64,000 bases of DNA from Mrakia gelida (GCA_024345305.1 BRON01000013.1:1240001-1304000), one strand, 5' to 3'. Positions 47,138 to 59,908 are shown, numbered from the stretch's first letter. The notes: generated from the sequence alone by a model not told the origin. Made by a program: numbers and translations.

Positions 47138-50100
47138 ATGGACCCCTCAGCTCCCTTCTCCTCCTCTCCACCGCCGATGGACGAAGCATCTCCTCCTCCA
47201 GCGGCAACGGGCTGCTCCTCAAGCCCTCAACCTCCTCCCCTCCGTCGAGCCTCGACCGACATCGCTAAAAAGTTCGTCACATCATCTCTATCTCTCTCTT
47301 TTCTCTCTTTCTACACTGAGTTACCTTCCTTCCTGCGTATTTGTTTGCTCAGACCCACCCTCACCCCAGCTCGCAAACTTCAAAAGCCTCCCCAACAAGG
47401 TCCTCCTCCTCGAACGACTCCCATCTCCATCCCCGCTCAGCAGCGCAAGGGATCAGCTCACACGGCTTTCTTCCCTCCTGACGGCGGAGGTCAACCTGTC
47501 AATGCTAGAGATCGAAGAGACCTAGAGGAGGAGATGGAGGTTCTACATCCTCCTACTGCTGGCTTGTGAGTCTCTCGAGCGAGCTGGGAGGGAGATGAAA
47601 CGAGGTTCAAACCCGAGCTCGAGCTCACCTTCCTCCCCTCCTCCCTCCCTTCGTCTTCTATCCAGAGACTCAACAACCTCTTCTCGTCAATCCCAGCCCA
47701 CCTCCCTCCCTTCCAACCTCCTTCCTCCACCCAACAACTCCTCAGCCCAACAACAACCTCAACCGAACTTCCGCTCCTGGCTTCGAATCGGAGGCAACCG
47801 AACAGGACCAGGTCTTCCTCTCGGTCGTCCCTCTCCAAGTCCAACCCCTTCCATCTACTCTGCTCCCAACCTCGTCGTACAGCCCTCATCTCGCCACCTC
47901 CCTCCTCCTTCGATGAACTCAGCAGCCTCTCCACCTTCTCCTCTCCCGCCTCGAGGTCGTCCTCTCTCCGCCCACGCGAGACGACTCGCTGGAGGGCCAG
48001 GGGCAGTCGGAGGAAGGCTGCAGTGGGGCGATGCATGGGAGGAAACGAGGGATTGGGAGACAGAGGAGGAGAGGTTCAGGAGGACGGGGAAGAAGCATCG
48101 TGTTGGTGGTGGGGGGTTGTCGAGACCTGGGAGTCCTGCTCAAACTGGGGAGGACGAGAAAGAGGAGGAAGGAGACGACGAGGCTGACGATAGGATTGGA
48201 AGGAGAGAGCACGAGGAGAAGGAGATGCCGCTGGAGTATGCTTTGTGGGAGCAGTGAGTTCTCTTCGTTTGGGGAGAGGGAGGGGAAGAGAGACGCGACG
48301 TTCGCTGACGATCTGGTGGTCGGTGTTTCGTTGGATTGGACATACAGACTACCCGATGTGGATCATCAGGCGAGACCGTATCACTATCACTCGGGGAGTA
48401 ATTTGATCAGTGAGTTCAGCTCGCTTCGACGACGTTAACGCTTGCCTCGACGCTGCTCAGTGCTCGAGCTCACGCTCAGTCTCGTTCGCTGATCTCTTCG
48501 CTTGACGTGTTCGCTTCGTTCGCCCACAGCCAACATCGACGTCTTCGATCGGAAATCAGAGAAGACTGAGGCTGTCCTGATTGAGGAGAGGAGGTACATG
48601 GGGGATGTGTTGTCGGCGATGGATCTGTTCTTTCGGTCAGTCGAATCGTTTCGTTTCTGCTTTCCGAAGCGCTTGGGGGGACGAACACTTCGTTCGCGCT
48701 TTCTCGTATCTCTTGGGAGGGACGGAACTCAGCTGATCTAGGGTGTTTGTGTGGGTTTCTTTCTTTCGCAGACCTGGTCATCGGAAGGAACGAGTCTTCC
48801 TTTCTCATCGACACGCCGTCGCGTCGGATGTGAGTCTTCCTCTCTCTTTGTCTCGGCGCGTCGCTCCCTCGGCACGGGGCTCGTCCTTGTCCTCGTCCAA
48901 ATTGATGAGCATCAACTCTGACTTCTCCCATTTTCTTCTCGTCGTCGCGCAGGATCTGGACGAGCTTCGTTCGCTCCTCGAAGTGTTCGCACTCCTCTTC
49001 CTCGTCCTCTTTGTCAACCGCCTCTTCCCCTTCCCTCTCCCATCTAACCATCCTTCATCCTCTCAACAGGCAAGGCAACTCCACCACCTCAACAGCCGAC
49101 TTCCTCCTCCGCCTTCGACGAGGGGAGATCGCTTCGAAGAACGACGTCGACCTCGCGTCTCGCTACTGGGAGCTCGTTGGACTGTACTACGAGACGATGG
49201 GGAACCTTCCTCATTTCCGTCGAGGGGGTCACTATGGAGGAGAGGATGGAGTGGATGCTGCTCCTTGGGGAGTCAGGTGGGAGGAGGATAGAAGGGAGGT
49301 GAGGGGCTGGTTGAGATCGCAGAGGGCTGGTGAGTCGCATTCGGTGTCTCCTTCAAGACGAGTCGGGCTCCGGCTTCTTTTGCGGATTCTCCCTTTGACT
49401 GACCTCGCTTTGTCTAACTTCCGACTGTAGAGGCTTTGTTTCAAGTGAGTGCGCGCATCTTGTTTCGAACCGAGGCTCGTTCTGACCCGACTCGTCGCGT
49501 CTTTTTCTTTTTCCGGTTCCTTTTCCGTTCCTCAGGAGCGATCCCACCTCTTTACCTACAAGAAGTGCTCCAAGATGCTCGAGTGAGCTTAAGTATCTTT
49601 TCTCCAGTCTTGGAGCCGAGCCTGACCTAGTCCTCCCTGCTCACCTCCCATCCAGTACCCTTGAAGAATCCCTCGACGTCGACAAACTTGATCCCTCTCG
49701 ACGGCCAACTCACAACGTCCCCGAACCCTCTCTCCTCGCTCCCACTGCTACTCGAGGTCGACCTCTTCCTCCCGACATCCGAATTCAAAAGGACAACGGT
49801 CCTCCAGCAGCTCACGCGAGAGCCGAGAGCGAGGTCGAAGGAGGATCGAACGCTGGAACGGTCGGCTCGAGAGCGACATCGCACGCTGCCGAGACGGCTC
49901 ATGATTCAGATCAGGGAGTCGAAGACGAAACGGAGCATAGGCAGTTCGTCTGCGGGATCATTGCTGTGATCGCGAAGCATCGAGTGAGTCTGCTTTCTCA
50001 TCTTCTCGGCGCTCTTCGAGGATCAATGGCGACTGACGGGCCCTCGCTCTTTTTTTGGCCTCTCAGATGGAGGTCTTCTCGGCTGAGCATCGAAGAAAGC

Positions 50101-51762
50101 TCTTTGGTCGAAGTATTTTCCATGGGCGAATTGGTGAGTCGTCCATCTTCGAGCTTGACCTTCGAGTTGGAAAACTCTCGGCGACTGACCTTCTCGTCGC
50201 GTCGCTTCCAGGCAACCTTCTCAACATCCCCCTCCTCGGGATTCCTCTGATCGTGCGTTCCCGATCGGCCACGGCTCTCCATCCTCTCGAACCTTTACTG
50301 ACTTCGTCCTTCGATCATCCAGTACCTGAGTCGAGTCGAGCGGATCTGTGAGCCTCGGTCCCTCTCCCTCTTCGCTCCGCTCGTCGCGCTGACCTCTTTT
50401 CTCCCCGACTTTTCCAGACGGTGACGAGGTCGGCTTCCGAAACGCGTCTTGGAGGGAGTTCATCGAGGGTCTTGTTATGGAGGTAAGTGCGACTGATCTT
50501 CGACTACTCGAAAGGAACGAACGCTGACGACCTCCGCCTTTTCTCCTCGCTAGTGGACCTCGCTCAACCTCATCTCTTCGCTTCTCTTGAGGTGCGTTCA
50601 CTCGTCTCTCTCCTCGTCCGTCTTCCTTACTGACTGTATCCCTCCTTCGTTTCGCAGTTCTGCTATGAGTGAGTCCTTGATCATCGAGCGTCGAGCGAAG
50701 CCGAGGTCATCGACTCGAGGTCTGACCGACTTCTTCTTCTTTTCACAGCCATGACTGGAGCCGACGAAGTCAGCGACTTCCCCTGTTCGTATTTCCCTTC
50801 TCCCTCCCTCCTCGTTACAGCTCGCACGTGCTGACTGTCGTTCACGTTTCGACAGACACGCGAATGGCGGGCTTCGCGACCTCGATCCTGTCTATCGGCA
50901 GCTTGGTCCACTCGATCTTCCTCACGTGGACGCATCAGGCCAAGGGACAGTCGGATATCGACGTAGGGGTGCGCTGGTTTCTCCCTGGACGCGTCTCCCT
51001 CCTCGTTCGCTGACTTTGTTCCTCGTCCCTTTCGATCAGCACGCTTACCTCGATCGGTTAGTTCAACGTGCTATGCCCCTGACAACACGATTTCTCTCAC
51101 TAACCTGGTCTTCTTTGTTCTCGCAGACACGCTCATTCCTTCACTCGCCTAGCCGTCATGCTCTCCCTTCCCGGTGAGCTCGTCACGTCGCACCTCGTCT
51201 CTTTTACGTCTTCTTCCCTTCACCTTTGATGACTGAACTGTCTCCTCTCTTTTCGTGCACAGCCGTCATGCTCCTCTGGGCTCTCATCTTCTTCGCCATC
51301 GCCATCTGCGCCTGGGCTTGGGAGGAGCGACTCAAAGGACACGATCCAGGAGGATACCTCGTTTCGTCTTCGACAACGACTATCATGGTCGTCACTCTCG
51401 TCACCGTCTTCTCTTCGATTGGGTTCGTTCACCTCCCATCTTACTCGCTTCTTACGCCGAGGTTCCGATCTTTGTCCCTCGAAAAACTGACACCAGTCTC
51501 TCTCTCCTCCTCCTCCTCGCCTCGTCGCAGGTTCTTCCGATCCGTCTTCGAAACCTCGGCTCTCAAAGAAGGACTCACTCACCAATCCGCCAAGCTTCGA
51601 CGAACAAACCGAGGGAACGGGAAGGGGCAGGGCGAGCCGAAGCTGTTCGAGCTGAGCGATCTCTCGAGGATGGTGGGGATCGATTTCGCGAGACAGGCTG
51701 GAGCAGGGAGGAGGAGAATCGAGGAGATCAGGAGGGGAGAGAAGGATGAGTGGAGCGTTTGA
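47138..51762 (+). CDS. Large membrane protein with disordered N-terminus and four C-terminal helices
   Basis: At least 21 exons (47138-47271, 47353-47565, 47666-48253, 48348-48409, 48530-48635, 48772-48829, 48953-48984, 49070-49329 and onward to 51762) join to roughly 900 residues. The first 350 are Pro/Ser-rich. A central globular part follows (LIEERRYMGDVLSAMDLFFR, DVDLASRYWELVGLYYETMG), then an Arg/Ala-rich linker. The C-terminal membrane block contains WTSLNLISSLLLSSAM, MAGFATSILSIGSLVHSIF, LAVMLSLPAVMLLWALIFFA and a fourth helix. This block recalls a membrane-protein family that is expanded in Agaricomycetes and has no known function; that link is from memory of the pattern. The protein ends with a basic tail (EIRRGEKDEWSV). 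Confidence 0.75.
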
Positions 51763-52322
51763 GAAGGGGAAGGAGAGGTTCGATATGTAGAGCAGCATGA
51801 TTAACGAACGTTAACGAGCCTGAAGAAGGGCGAATGTCGCTGCGAGGGGACGAGAGGTGAGAACGACGTTGACGTCGACGCGTCTTTTCCACCTCGCACT
51901 CCGTCTCGAATCTGATGATCCAGTCGACTGGATCGCTGCCTGCATGGCACCCAACAGTGAAAACCTCTTCCCTGGCGATGCGATCGAGGAGAAGGAGAGG
52001 AGGGAGAAAGCGCGACGCATCGAGAGTTCGCGTTCGAGACGACGAGTTGGACCGCTTCTTCAGGTGAGTATGCAAGCAGCGAGAACATAGCGATCTAGCA
52101 GAGTCCGCCGAAACCGTCCTCTGAAAGAGCGAGAAAAAAATAGAAGACGTGATCAGCGTCGCTCGTCGTTGTCTCCCTCAGTTTGCTCGAGCTCCCACGC
52201 AGCGAAGAAGCGAAGAGAAGGGGTCTACGAGCTCTCGCCATCCATTGATACAGCTCGTAGCGTGATAGTCGTCGTAAAGGTCATACTCGGCGTGTAAGAT
52301 AGAGAAGAAAGGGCCGAACACG
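51763..52322. other. Convergent 3' spacer
   Basis: Contains GACGCGTC at 51877. A short plus frame from 51944 (MAPNSENLFPGDAIEEKE...) and a minus frame ending in LAATFALLQAR overlap each other. Neither shows convincing splice structure, so no gene is called. Confidence 0.4.
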
Positions 52323-52792
52323 TTAAGCCTTGATGGTCCCCTCCGCTCCAGCTCTCATCCCCTCCAGCGCGAGCCTGAGCATATCCCGAAGCTTGGTGAT
52401 GAACTCGTCCTCTCCCTTTTCGGGGGCGGGCTGTACGTTAGAGGCGAGACAGGGCGCGTGGAGGGTTGGGAGGGGCAAGCGAAGAAGGAACGAGGTGAGC
52501 TCGAACGAAGGGAGGAGAGGGAGGCGATGAAAGAGAGGAGGGACGGACCATTTGATCGAGGAGGTACTGAGGGATCAGAAAGATGCAAAGAAGGCGGATC
52601 AGCTTTAGAGCGATGGAGAGCAGGCAGAGGGTGGGCGAAGCAGGGGAGTCGTGAGGAGGGAGGGAAGGAAGGAGGTCCAACCTCAGCCTGATCGATGTTT
52701 AAGACGACGGGAGCTCTGCGAAGCGATGAACTCGGTCAGCTCAAGCTTCACACAGGAGAAAGTAAGCACAAATTCCCTGCTAACCTGTTCAT
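52323..52792 (-). CDS. Conserved-looking 55-residue protein, four exons
   Basis: Exons 52792-52785, 52715-52682, 52566-52549 and 52430-52323 join exactly in phase to a 55-residue protein. It starts MNRAPVVLNIDQAEYLLDQM, continues with EFITKLRDMLRLALEGMRAG and ends GTIKA. Two amphipathic helices are predicted by eye. Each intron has a GT donor and AG acceptor, with CTGA-type branch sites, and no stop occurs at any junction, which is hard to obtain by chance. No family was recognised; size and helix pattern would suit a subunit of a larger complex. The start codon faces the CTR gene 170 nt away, so the two probably share a promoter. Confidence 0.68.
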
Positions 52793-52961
52793 GATGGAAG
52801 ATTTGAAGCTTAAAAGGAGGTTGTGTGGCCGTAAGAGGGAGCTCGACGAATCGAAACGAGCTTCGAAGTCCCTTCCTTCTTGTCTCTTCCTCCTGAACTG
52901 CATCTCGCCCTCGCAACACTTCTTCTCTACTTCATCCACCCACCTTCATATATCAACAGCA

Positions 52962-54188
52962 TGGACCACGGAGGACACGATATGCCTATGCCGGCGAGAT
53001 GCTCGGTTCGTAGCAGGGAAGAGAGGCGAGAGGGAAGGAAGGAGGGGCGATCAGGCTGACCTTCGTCCCTCCCTGTCTTCCTCCCTTCCTCCTTCCTTCG
53101 CTTTCATCCTTTGCTTCGAACCCTCTCTCTCTCGGGCTACGATGGCTGCTCTCGTCGTAGATGAACATGCTGTGGAACTGGCAGGTCGTCGGTACGTCTT
53201 CCCTGCTTCCCTCGTCCTCTCCGCGGTTGATGAGCTCGTCGAACCCCTCCGGCCCTTCCTCCTCTCGTCTCGCTGACCTCTCCCCCTTCCTCACTTCAGA
53301 CACCTGCATCATTTTCCGATCCTGGCACGTCACTTCAACCTTCACCATGATCCTCTCATGGTTCGTTCAGCTCAGTCCTAGCTCTCTCTTGCTCTTCTGC
53401 GTTGTGCGTCGTGCTCGCTCGGACCTGACCGTCTTCTCGCATCTCCTTCTCGCAGCCTCGTCGTCGCTCTCATGGCTTTCTCCTACGAACTTCTCCAGTC
53501 CAAGATCAACATCTACAACCGACGAGTCGCTACCTCTCTCGTCCTCAACTACCCTTCGTCCTCAGCCGGAACAGCCTCGGGCAGACCTGCTTCGCCTGAG
53601 ATTGGATCGTTCCCTGCAGGAATGAGGTGAGCCACGCCCTTCCTCGTTTTGCTCACTGTCTCGCTCGAGAACTGTGCTGACCTCTTCGTTCTGTTCTTGT
53701 CATCTTTTCTGCTTCCGTTGGGGCTTCGAAGCGTCTCCCTCCCCTCCTCGGTTCGACTGATCCGAGCATCGTCCTACGCCTTCTCGGTATCCATCTCCTT
53801 CTTCCTCATGCTTGTTTTCATGTCCTACAACGTACGTCGCTCGCTCCTCCCCCTTCGTATCTGACCTGGCACCTCTCTCGATCCCTCAACTCAAGTCGAA
53901 CGATGCGAAGCTAACCTCTCCCTCCTCTCCTCTAACCCTTCGCGACGCGTCTCGTTCCTCGTTCTCCCAGGGCTACCTCATCGGAGCAACCATCGTTGGA
54001 GCTGGAGTGGGGCACTGGACTTACAACAGGGAGATGGATCCTCTGTGAGTCGTCATCCTCCTTTGCTTGCTCGTCGGATGGAAGTCGAGACGAGGGAGAC
54101 GTCGAAGCTGACTTCTCTTCGTTCTGCGTTCTTTCGTCGCAGAGCTGTCCTCGGAGGGGCTACGTCGAAAGGGTTGACGTGCCACTAG
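52962..54188 (+). CDS. CTR-family copper transporter
   Basis: Seven exons (52962-53006, 53161-53191, 53300-53360, 53456-53626, 53732-53831, 53971-54044, 54143-54188) give 175 residues. The N-terminus is rich in His and Met (MDHGGHDMPMPARCSMNMLW). The first helix follows a DTCIIFRSWHV segment. Helix 2 has the copper-selectivity motif MxxxM (LMLVFMSYN), and helix 3 has the GxxxG packing motif (GATIVGAGVG). The C-terminus ends Cys-His, a copper-relay end. These are the hallmarks of trimeric high-affinity Cu(I) uptake channels in the plasma or vacuolar membrane. The short N-terminus suits a Ctr2-like vacuolar member, but this is not decided. Confidence 0.92.
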
Positions 54189-54868
54189 ACCCCTCTCACA
54201 TCGGTAGCATGGTTGGTTCATTGTACAGCAGGGTTTATGGGGATCTCATTGGACTGTTTCTCTCGAACGAGCGTTGGAGGGCTGGACGCGTCGCCATCGT
54301 TGCCAGCGAGCGCTCTCCCATCCCCCGTCGTAGCGCTTCTCAGCCAGCAGTCTAGATGGCCTTCTGACGTCGAGCGCACGGTTCAGATGGACTTCGAGAG
54401 AGTCCTTCGAGCTCGGAGAAGAGCTGGACGAGAAGGAAGAATGCGAGGTCGCCCATCGGTTCCGCAGACGAGCGAGAGGGTCAGAGTCAGCTTCTCGTGC
54501 CCAAAGAAAGAGATGTAAGAACGAGGCTCACACTCCTAATGAGTTCAAGAAAATCTTCAGTCAAAGGAGGACGAGCAAAATGACGTTCGGGAAGATGCCG
54601 AGACCAAAAGTCGTCGAGCTCACCATCTCGTTCCCTTCCTTCCCTCCCTCTTGCTCTGTCGACCCTTCTCCATCATCTATATACTTATCCCTCCACTCTA
54701 CCATCTTCTTCTCATTCCACTCCTTATCTCCCCCCCAGAAAACAAACCTACTTCTCAATCGCAGAACTCCCTCTCCCTCCCTCATGCCGGATCCCACCTG
54801 TCCAACTTCCCTCCTCCTCCTCCGCTCTTCCCGACTTCCTTCCCACCCGCTAACCACCACAAACCAGC
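54189..54868. other. Spacer and pyrimidine-rich leader
   Basis: One GACGCGTC near 54286; the last 250 nt are strongly C/T-rich toward the ATG at 54869. An open frame from about 54580 runs through this tract and is rejected. Confidence 0.5.
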
Positions 54869-55558
54869 ATGACGACCTTCTCCCCCTCGCACCTCTCCTT
54901 CTCCACCGTCTCAGCCCGCCTGGAATCCAAACAACGTAGAGCATCCATCTCCTCTGCCTCTTCTTCGTCATCCACTTCGAACTGGCCCGAACGAGGAGGA
55001 GGGGAAGCGGCTGGATCTCGGATGCCTTGGAAGATGAGGGAGATTGAGAAACTCTTTAGGGACGACGACCATGCTCGAGCTGGGAAGGGGAAGAGTGGGA
55101 ACGGGATGGAGAAGGAGAAGGTGGAGAGGGTGTTGAGCGAGTGAGTACATACCATACGAGTTCAAACGAACGAAGAGGGAGGAGGGAGAGCTGATGAGCT
55201 CGGGTTTGAGTTGTCGCAGGTACATCAGAGACAAACGCTCTTCAGCGAGGACAACGAAACATATAGATCGGAAACTGACGATGCTGGAGCGGAATGTAGC
55301 AGGTAAGTTTTGCTCGAGCGAGAGGGGGGGAAGGAGACAGGGAGAGGGAGGACTCGAGTCGCCAAGCTCACCAACCTTCCTCACTCCCTTCGTTCATGCT
55401 CGCTCGCAGATCTCGGCCTTCACGCATGCTTCGACGCTGCTCGGAAGAGGGATGGGAAACTTGGGAATGGGCCGTTGTTGGAGCCAGTGGAGTTGGAGGT
55501 GGTGGAAGAGGGTGGGGGTGGTGCGCTGCCTGTGTATAGCGAGAAGGGGAATGTGTGA
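54869..55558 (+). CDS. Small helical protein of unknown function
   Basis: Three exons (54869-55140, 55220-55302, 55410-55558) give 167 residues. A Ser-rich start precedes a basic helical region (PWKMREIEKLFRDDDHARAG, EYIRDKRSSARTTKHIDRKL, MLERNVADLGLHACFDAARK) and an acidic Gly-rich end (PVYSEKGNV). The helices could form a coiled coil. No named family was recognised. Confidence 0.7.
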
Positions 55559-56021
55559 GCTCGATGAAGGGAGGGACAGAGTGTTCGACTCGATTCGCTA
55601 TGTTGGTTTGGGTTTCGCTTGTACTTGTTTCGGCTCTAGTTTTATACCTTGCTTGTATTTTGTCTGTTCGTATACAAGTTTTGTTTTGTTTTGTTTACCT
55701 TTTCTCGAAGGACAGTCGCGTCGGCCTCCCTCGCGTCCCTCCCCCTGTTTGGCCCCTTCGTTCGAAAGCTCACCTTCCTTTCCCTTTGCTTTGCTCCCTT
55801 GCTTCTTCAAACCATCACACATCCTCTCGCACATACTATCGTTCGTTCTTCTATCTATTGTTCGTTCCTCTCTCGAATCGAAGCTGACCCTCTCTCCTTT
55901 CGCTTTTCTGTCTTCGTTCGTTTCGCTGGGTCGTCCCGCTTTCGCTTTCGTTTCCCTCGCCACCTCTCCTCCCTTCTTCGCCGCATCCGTTTCGTTTCGG
56001 ATCAGACTTCAGAACAACAAG
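55559..56021. other. Spacer with T-rich tract
   Basis: Contains a TTTTG repeat near 55680, probably in the 3' UTR, and a C/T-rich leader before 56022. No exon. Confidence 0.5.
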
Positions 56022-59000
56022 ATGGATCGCTCACCAGATGCTCTCAAGACTGCTAGACCCGATGGAGGAGGAGATGGTGGAGCGAGGGGAGAGGAGGGAG
56101 ACGCAACGAGGGGAGGAGGAGGAGATCATGAAGGTGAAGTTGGGATGAGCTTGTGAGTCCTCCTCCTCTCTCTTTTGGGCTCGCTCTTGTTAGAGCTTGA
56201 ACGAGGCGGGAGAAGTGTACGGTGGGTGGGACGATGCAGTGGATGGGGGGTAGAGGGATCCGCGAAACGTTCGAGGAACGAGGAACGAACGAGCTCGAGC
56301 TGACCTTCACCCTCTCCCTCCCTTCCTCAGATCTCGAAGGAACATCGGCCTTCCATCTTCGCCTACCAACGGATCCGCACTGGACGAGCTCCGAGAGGAG
56401 GGAGAGTACGAAGGCTCAAGCGATGGAGGGGACCAGAGGGAAGAGGAGCAGGCGACGTCGAGGTTGAGCTCGGGGACGAGGTGAGTTGCGCTCGTACTTC
56501 TCCTTCCTCCTCCCCCCTCTTGGCTCCAGTAAAGAGACTCGGCTGTTCATTCTTGTCCCATCACCTCTCAGGTCTTTGACACCCGCTCATCCCACAAGTA
56601 CCTCGTCGCTCGGACTCAACATCAACGTGGATCGAGAGGAGAGGTTCGTCTTTCCTCCAGCTTTCACTCGAGCTCCCTCCATCCCCTCTCTCCTCTCCCT
56701 CGCTGACCTTTAAATTATTCTCACCCTTGTTTGCATCTTCCCTCACAGGAACAAATCCCTTCTCGCTCGCCTCTCGTCATCCAGACCTTTCTTCTCCCAG
56801 CCGTCGTGAGTGAACTTCTTTTGCCTCGTGTCGACGCCGGTGTATGCGCCACCAGCCTGACCCTCTTCCCTCCTCTTCTCTTCTCTTCTCTTCTCTTTAG
56901 AGCACCCACCGAATCAAGTCCCATCTCAAGCAGCATCCGCGACCTTCCTCTCCCGAAACGGATACAACCACTTCCCTCGACCTCGACGTCCCTCCTCCTC
57001 GCACCCGTCTCTCTCTACTCTCCGATCCCTCGACGACTTGGATCGACGTGCAGTCTCTTGGAGGTGGATGTGGCCTTTGGGATAGAGGTGGAAGACGGAG
57101 AGATCGTTGAACATGAAGAAAGCAGCGTGAAGGCGAACGGGAGCCAGGAGGAGAGTCGCGTCGAACGAGCTGAGGAGACGAGGGGGACGAGAAGGTTGAG
57201 AGGTTGGGATGACGGGGACGATGAGAAGAAGCGTAATAGGACTAGGGATGGAGCGCCGATTAGGAGGAGGTTTAGTTCGTGAGTGCATCAAGATACATCT
57301 GTCTCTCTCGTGAACCGGAAGTCAACGTCGAGTCTGGAGCTGACTCGACGCGTCTCGTTCCTCCCTGCTCCTTCTCGAACCCGCCCCAGTCCCCGTCCAC
57401 CCACCACCCTCCTTCTCCCCGACAACATCCCCTGGACCGAAGCAGAGGACGACCTCCTCGAGCAACACATCCACACCTACGTCAGAACACCGAGGGATAG
57501 ACGACCCAAGGATCTGAGATCGAGAGGGTCGTTCATCGAGTTGGTGATTCGAAACCCGACGCGTGTCTCTCGTCCTCGCTTCTTCTCTCCTCTTTCCACC
57601 CCGTCTCGCTCTTCCAAGCTGACCAACTCCCTCCCTTGCCTCCTCGCTTTGGTTCCTCTTCGCAGATTCATCGCACCTCCTTCCCGCATCGATCCCTCTC
57701 CGCTGTCACCACCCGCTTCGTCAACTTCCGAGAACGAGGTCGTCCGCTCGACCTCGAGAGCGGCTGGAGTAAGAAGCGAGCAGAGGAGGAGGAGAGAGAG
57801 GTGGAGGAGGTGGAGTTGTTCTTGGAGGGGAAGGGGATGAGGTCGGATGGGCTTGATCAGAGGAGGGAGGGCGGTGGTGGGAGAGGGAGGGGAGAGAGAC
57901 GTGGGAGTAGGGATAAAGAGAGGAGTGGTACGAGAGGAAGGTGGGACGAGAGAGACGAGTGGCGAGGAGGAGGACGACGACGACGCGACGAGGAGTTGTG
58001 AGTCCTTCAATTCTCGATGGGATCCACGTTCCTTGATCTCTGCGTTCGATTCTGACTCCTCGTCCCTCTTTTGCTCCCTTCCTTTCAGCTCTCGAGATAG
58101 ACATGTATCGAGATACTCGGACAGATCCAACTCGAGGAGGAGGTCGAGGTCTCCGTCTTCTTCGTGGGTCTCGACTCCTCTTCCCGCTCGAAGCGGCTCG
58201 ATTCGCAGCTGACATTGTTCTCCCTCCCTCCACCAGATCAACTCGCTACGCCTCCGCTTTCCCAAGAAGGTCCCCATCCCCTCCGCTTCCGTTCTTCCGA
58301 AGGTTCGTCCTTCCTCTCTCCACCTCCTCTTTCCGTTCGACCTTCCCTCTTCGCGTCGACTGATCCTTCTCCCTCGTCTTTCGCGTCCCTCCTCAGGGAC
58401 GATCGCTACTCAAACCAACAACTCCTCTCTGCTGGCTACTTCTCACAGTTCACCGACGTCGGAGGAGATCTCGTCAACCTCAAGAACCTCTACATCGGGG
58501 TTCGTCTCGCTCGCTCTCCATCGAATCTGCTTCGTCGACGAGCTTGTTGCTGATCGATCGCCCTCGTTTCCGTTCGCGCGGACAGAGCATCTCCCGAGAC
58601 GCCAACGAATCGGATCTGAGGATGTACTTCTCGAGGTTCGGTACCATCACGAAGTGAGTTCCATCGTTCCCATCTTCGTCCTGTTGTCGAGAGTTGCGTC
58701 CTGACTTCGACGTCGATCGATTCGACCTTCAACTTCAACCCCTTCAGCTCCACCCGAATCCGCCGCGGACAAGACAAGTTCGGTCGAGGCTCCTGCTTCA
58801 TCGCCTTCGAGGACGAGAGGGACGCGAGGGATGCCAGAGCGAGGATGAACGGTTCGTCGCGTCTCATCTCTCCCTCGCTCGCCCTTCCCTCGTCCTCACA
58901 CGCTTGGTTCCCTTTTGTCCTCCCAGGTCAAAACATCCTCGGCAGATCCATCGACGTGGACTACCATCGTCCCACTCCCTCTCGTCGAGACGAGTATTTC

Positions 59001-59360
59001 AAAGAACAGCGACAACAGCAGCGCGAGCAGGAGGATCGACTTCGACTTCAACGACGACGACCTCGAATCGTTTCGCCAGGACCCACCCTTCCTCTCTCTT
59101 CTCCCTACTCGAATGCTTCGATGGAGCCTAACTCGCCTGGGGTCTCGAAAGAACCGGGGTTGGAGTCCTCGTGGATGAAGGAGACGGACAGTCGAGTGCT
59201 TGGAGCGTTGGTGGAGCATTTGGAGGGGATAGCCTCGTTGGGTGCGAGGTTCGTCGCCCCGCCCTCCTCGTTCCTGTTCTTCCCGCCTCGTTCGAGCCCA
59301 CTGACTCGTCTCTCCGCTTGTTTGGGAAACAGGCGCGCGTTAATGGAGAAACTCGAGTGA
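56022..59360 (+). CDS. SANT/Myb-like plus RRM protein
   Basis: Fourteen exons (56022-56152, 56331-56480, 56572-56643, 56749-56805, 56901-57278, 57390-57543, 57666-57997, 58089-58163, 58237-58302, 58397-58499, 58586-58653, 58748-58851, 58927-59248, 59333-59360) join in phase to 679 residues. A disordered N-terminal half leads to a SANT/Myb-like region (IPWTEAEDDLLEQHIHTY, then SFPHRSLSAVTTRF), an Arg-rich linker with SR dipeptides (SNSRRRSRSPSSS), and one RRM. RNP2 is NLYIGSISRDA, RNP1 is FGRGSCFIAF, and the RRM ends NILGRSIDVDY. A Gln/Arg coiled tail follows. DNA- or chromatin-binding plus RNA-binding parts suggest a nuclear role linking chromatin to splicing; this is inference. The exon 6 donor (GTGATT at 57544) was chosen because it alone keeps frame. 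Confidence 0.78.
56875..56900 (+). repeat. TCTCT repeat at a 3' splice site
   Basis: About five copies of CTCTT run directly into the TTTAG acceptor of intron 4 in the SANT/RRM gene and form its polypyrimidine tract. Confidence 0.7.
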
Positions 59361-59908
59361 ATGCTTCATGCTTTGAGTTCTAGCGATTCGAAGGCGAGCT
59401 GACCGACTTTCGTTATTCGGGTGGGAGCAGTCAAGCGACGACGGAGGTCCGAGGGAACTTCCTTTCTCTACTAAGTACGGGGAGGGGGAGGTGAAGTGGG
59501 TCAGGAGAGGGAGGAAGGAGGGAGGAAGGTGGTGGGCTGGGTGGGAGAGACGCGTCGCGGGAGGGAGGGAGGGTCGTTGTTGCGGTGCTTTGCTTTGCGT
59601 TCCAGACTTGGGTTCCTTTTAGTGTCGCTGCTAGTCGATGCTTCGTTTGCGCTGCTGACACCAAGGAAAGAAAATGTTGTTGGGGTAGAGGGAAAAGGAT
59701 GCGAACAACTCGTGAGGTGCACGCGAACTGACGAACGAAAGGAAGGAGAGTCGCCTGTCTGTCAGAGAGGACTCGACGCCACGGCGAGAAGAAGAATAAT
59801 CGTGTATAACCCAAGTGCTCGTAATCAAGTCGTAAAGAGTGATAAAGCAACGCAGGAACGAGCCCGTTCCGAATCGTCAAGCCTCGTCGCGTCCCTCGAC
59901 CAACCCAT
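59361..59908. other. Convergent 3' spacer
   Basis: Holds a GACGCGTC (59549) and G/A-rich stretches; no supportable exon. Confidence 0.5.

Noticed and set aside
51857..52090. Candidate short gene (MAPNSENLFPGDAIEEKE...)
   Set aside because: No convincing second exon after a GTGAGT donor, and a competing antisense frame exists.
54580..54939. Open frame of 119 codons before the small helical protein
   Set aside because: Runs through a C/T-rich leader; composition (Pro, Ser, Leu) follows the base bias.
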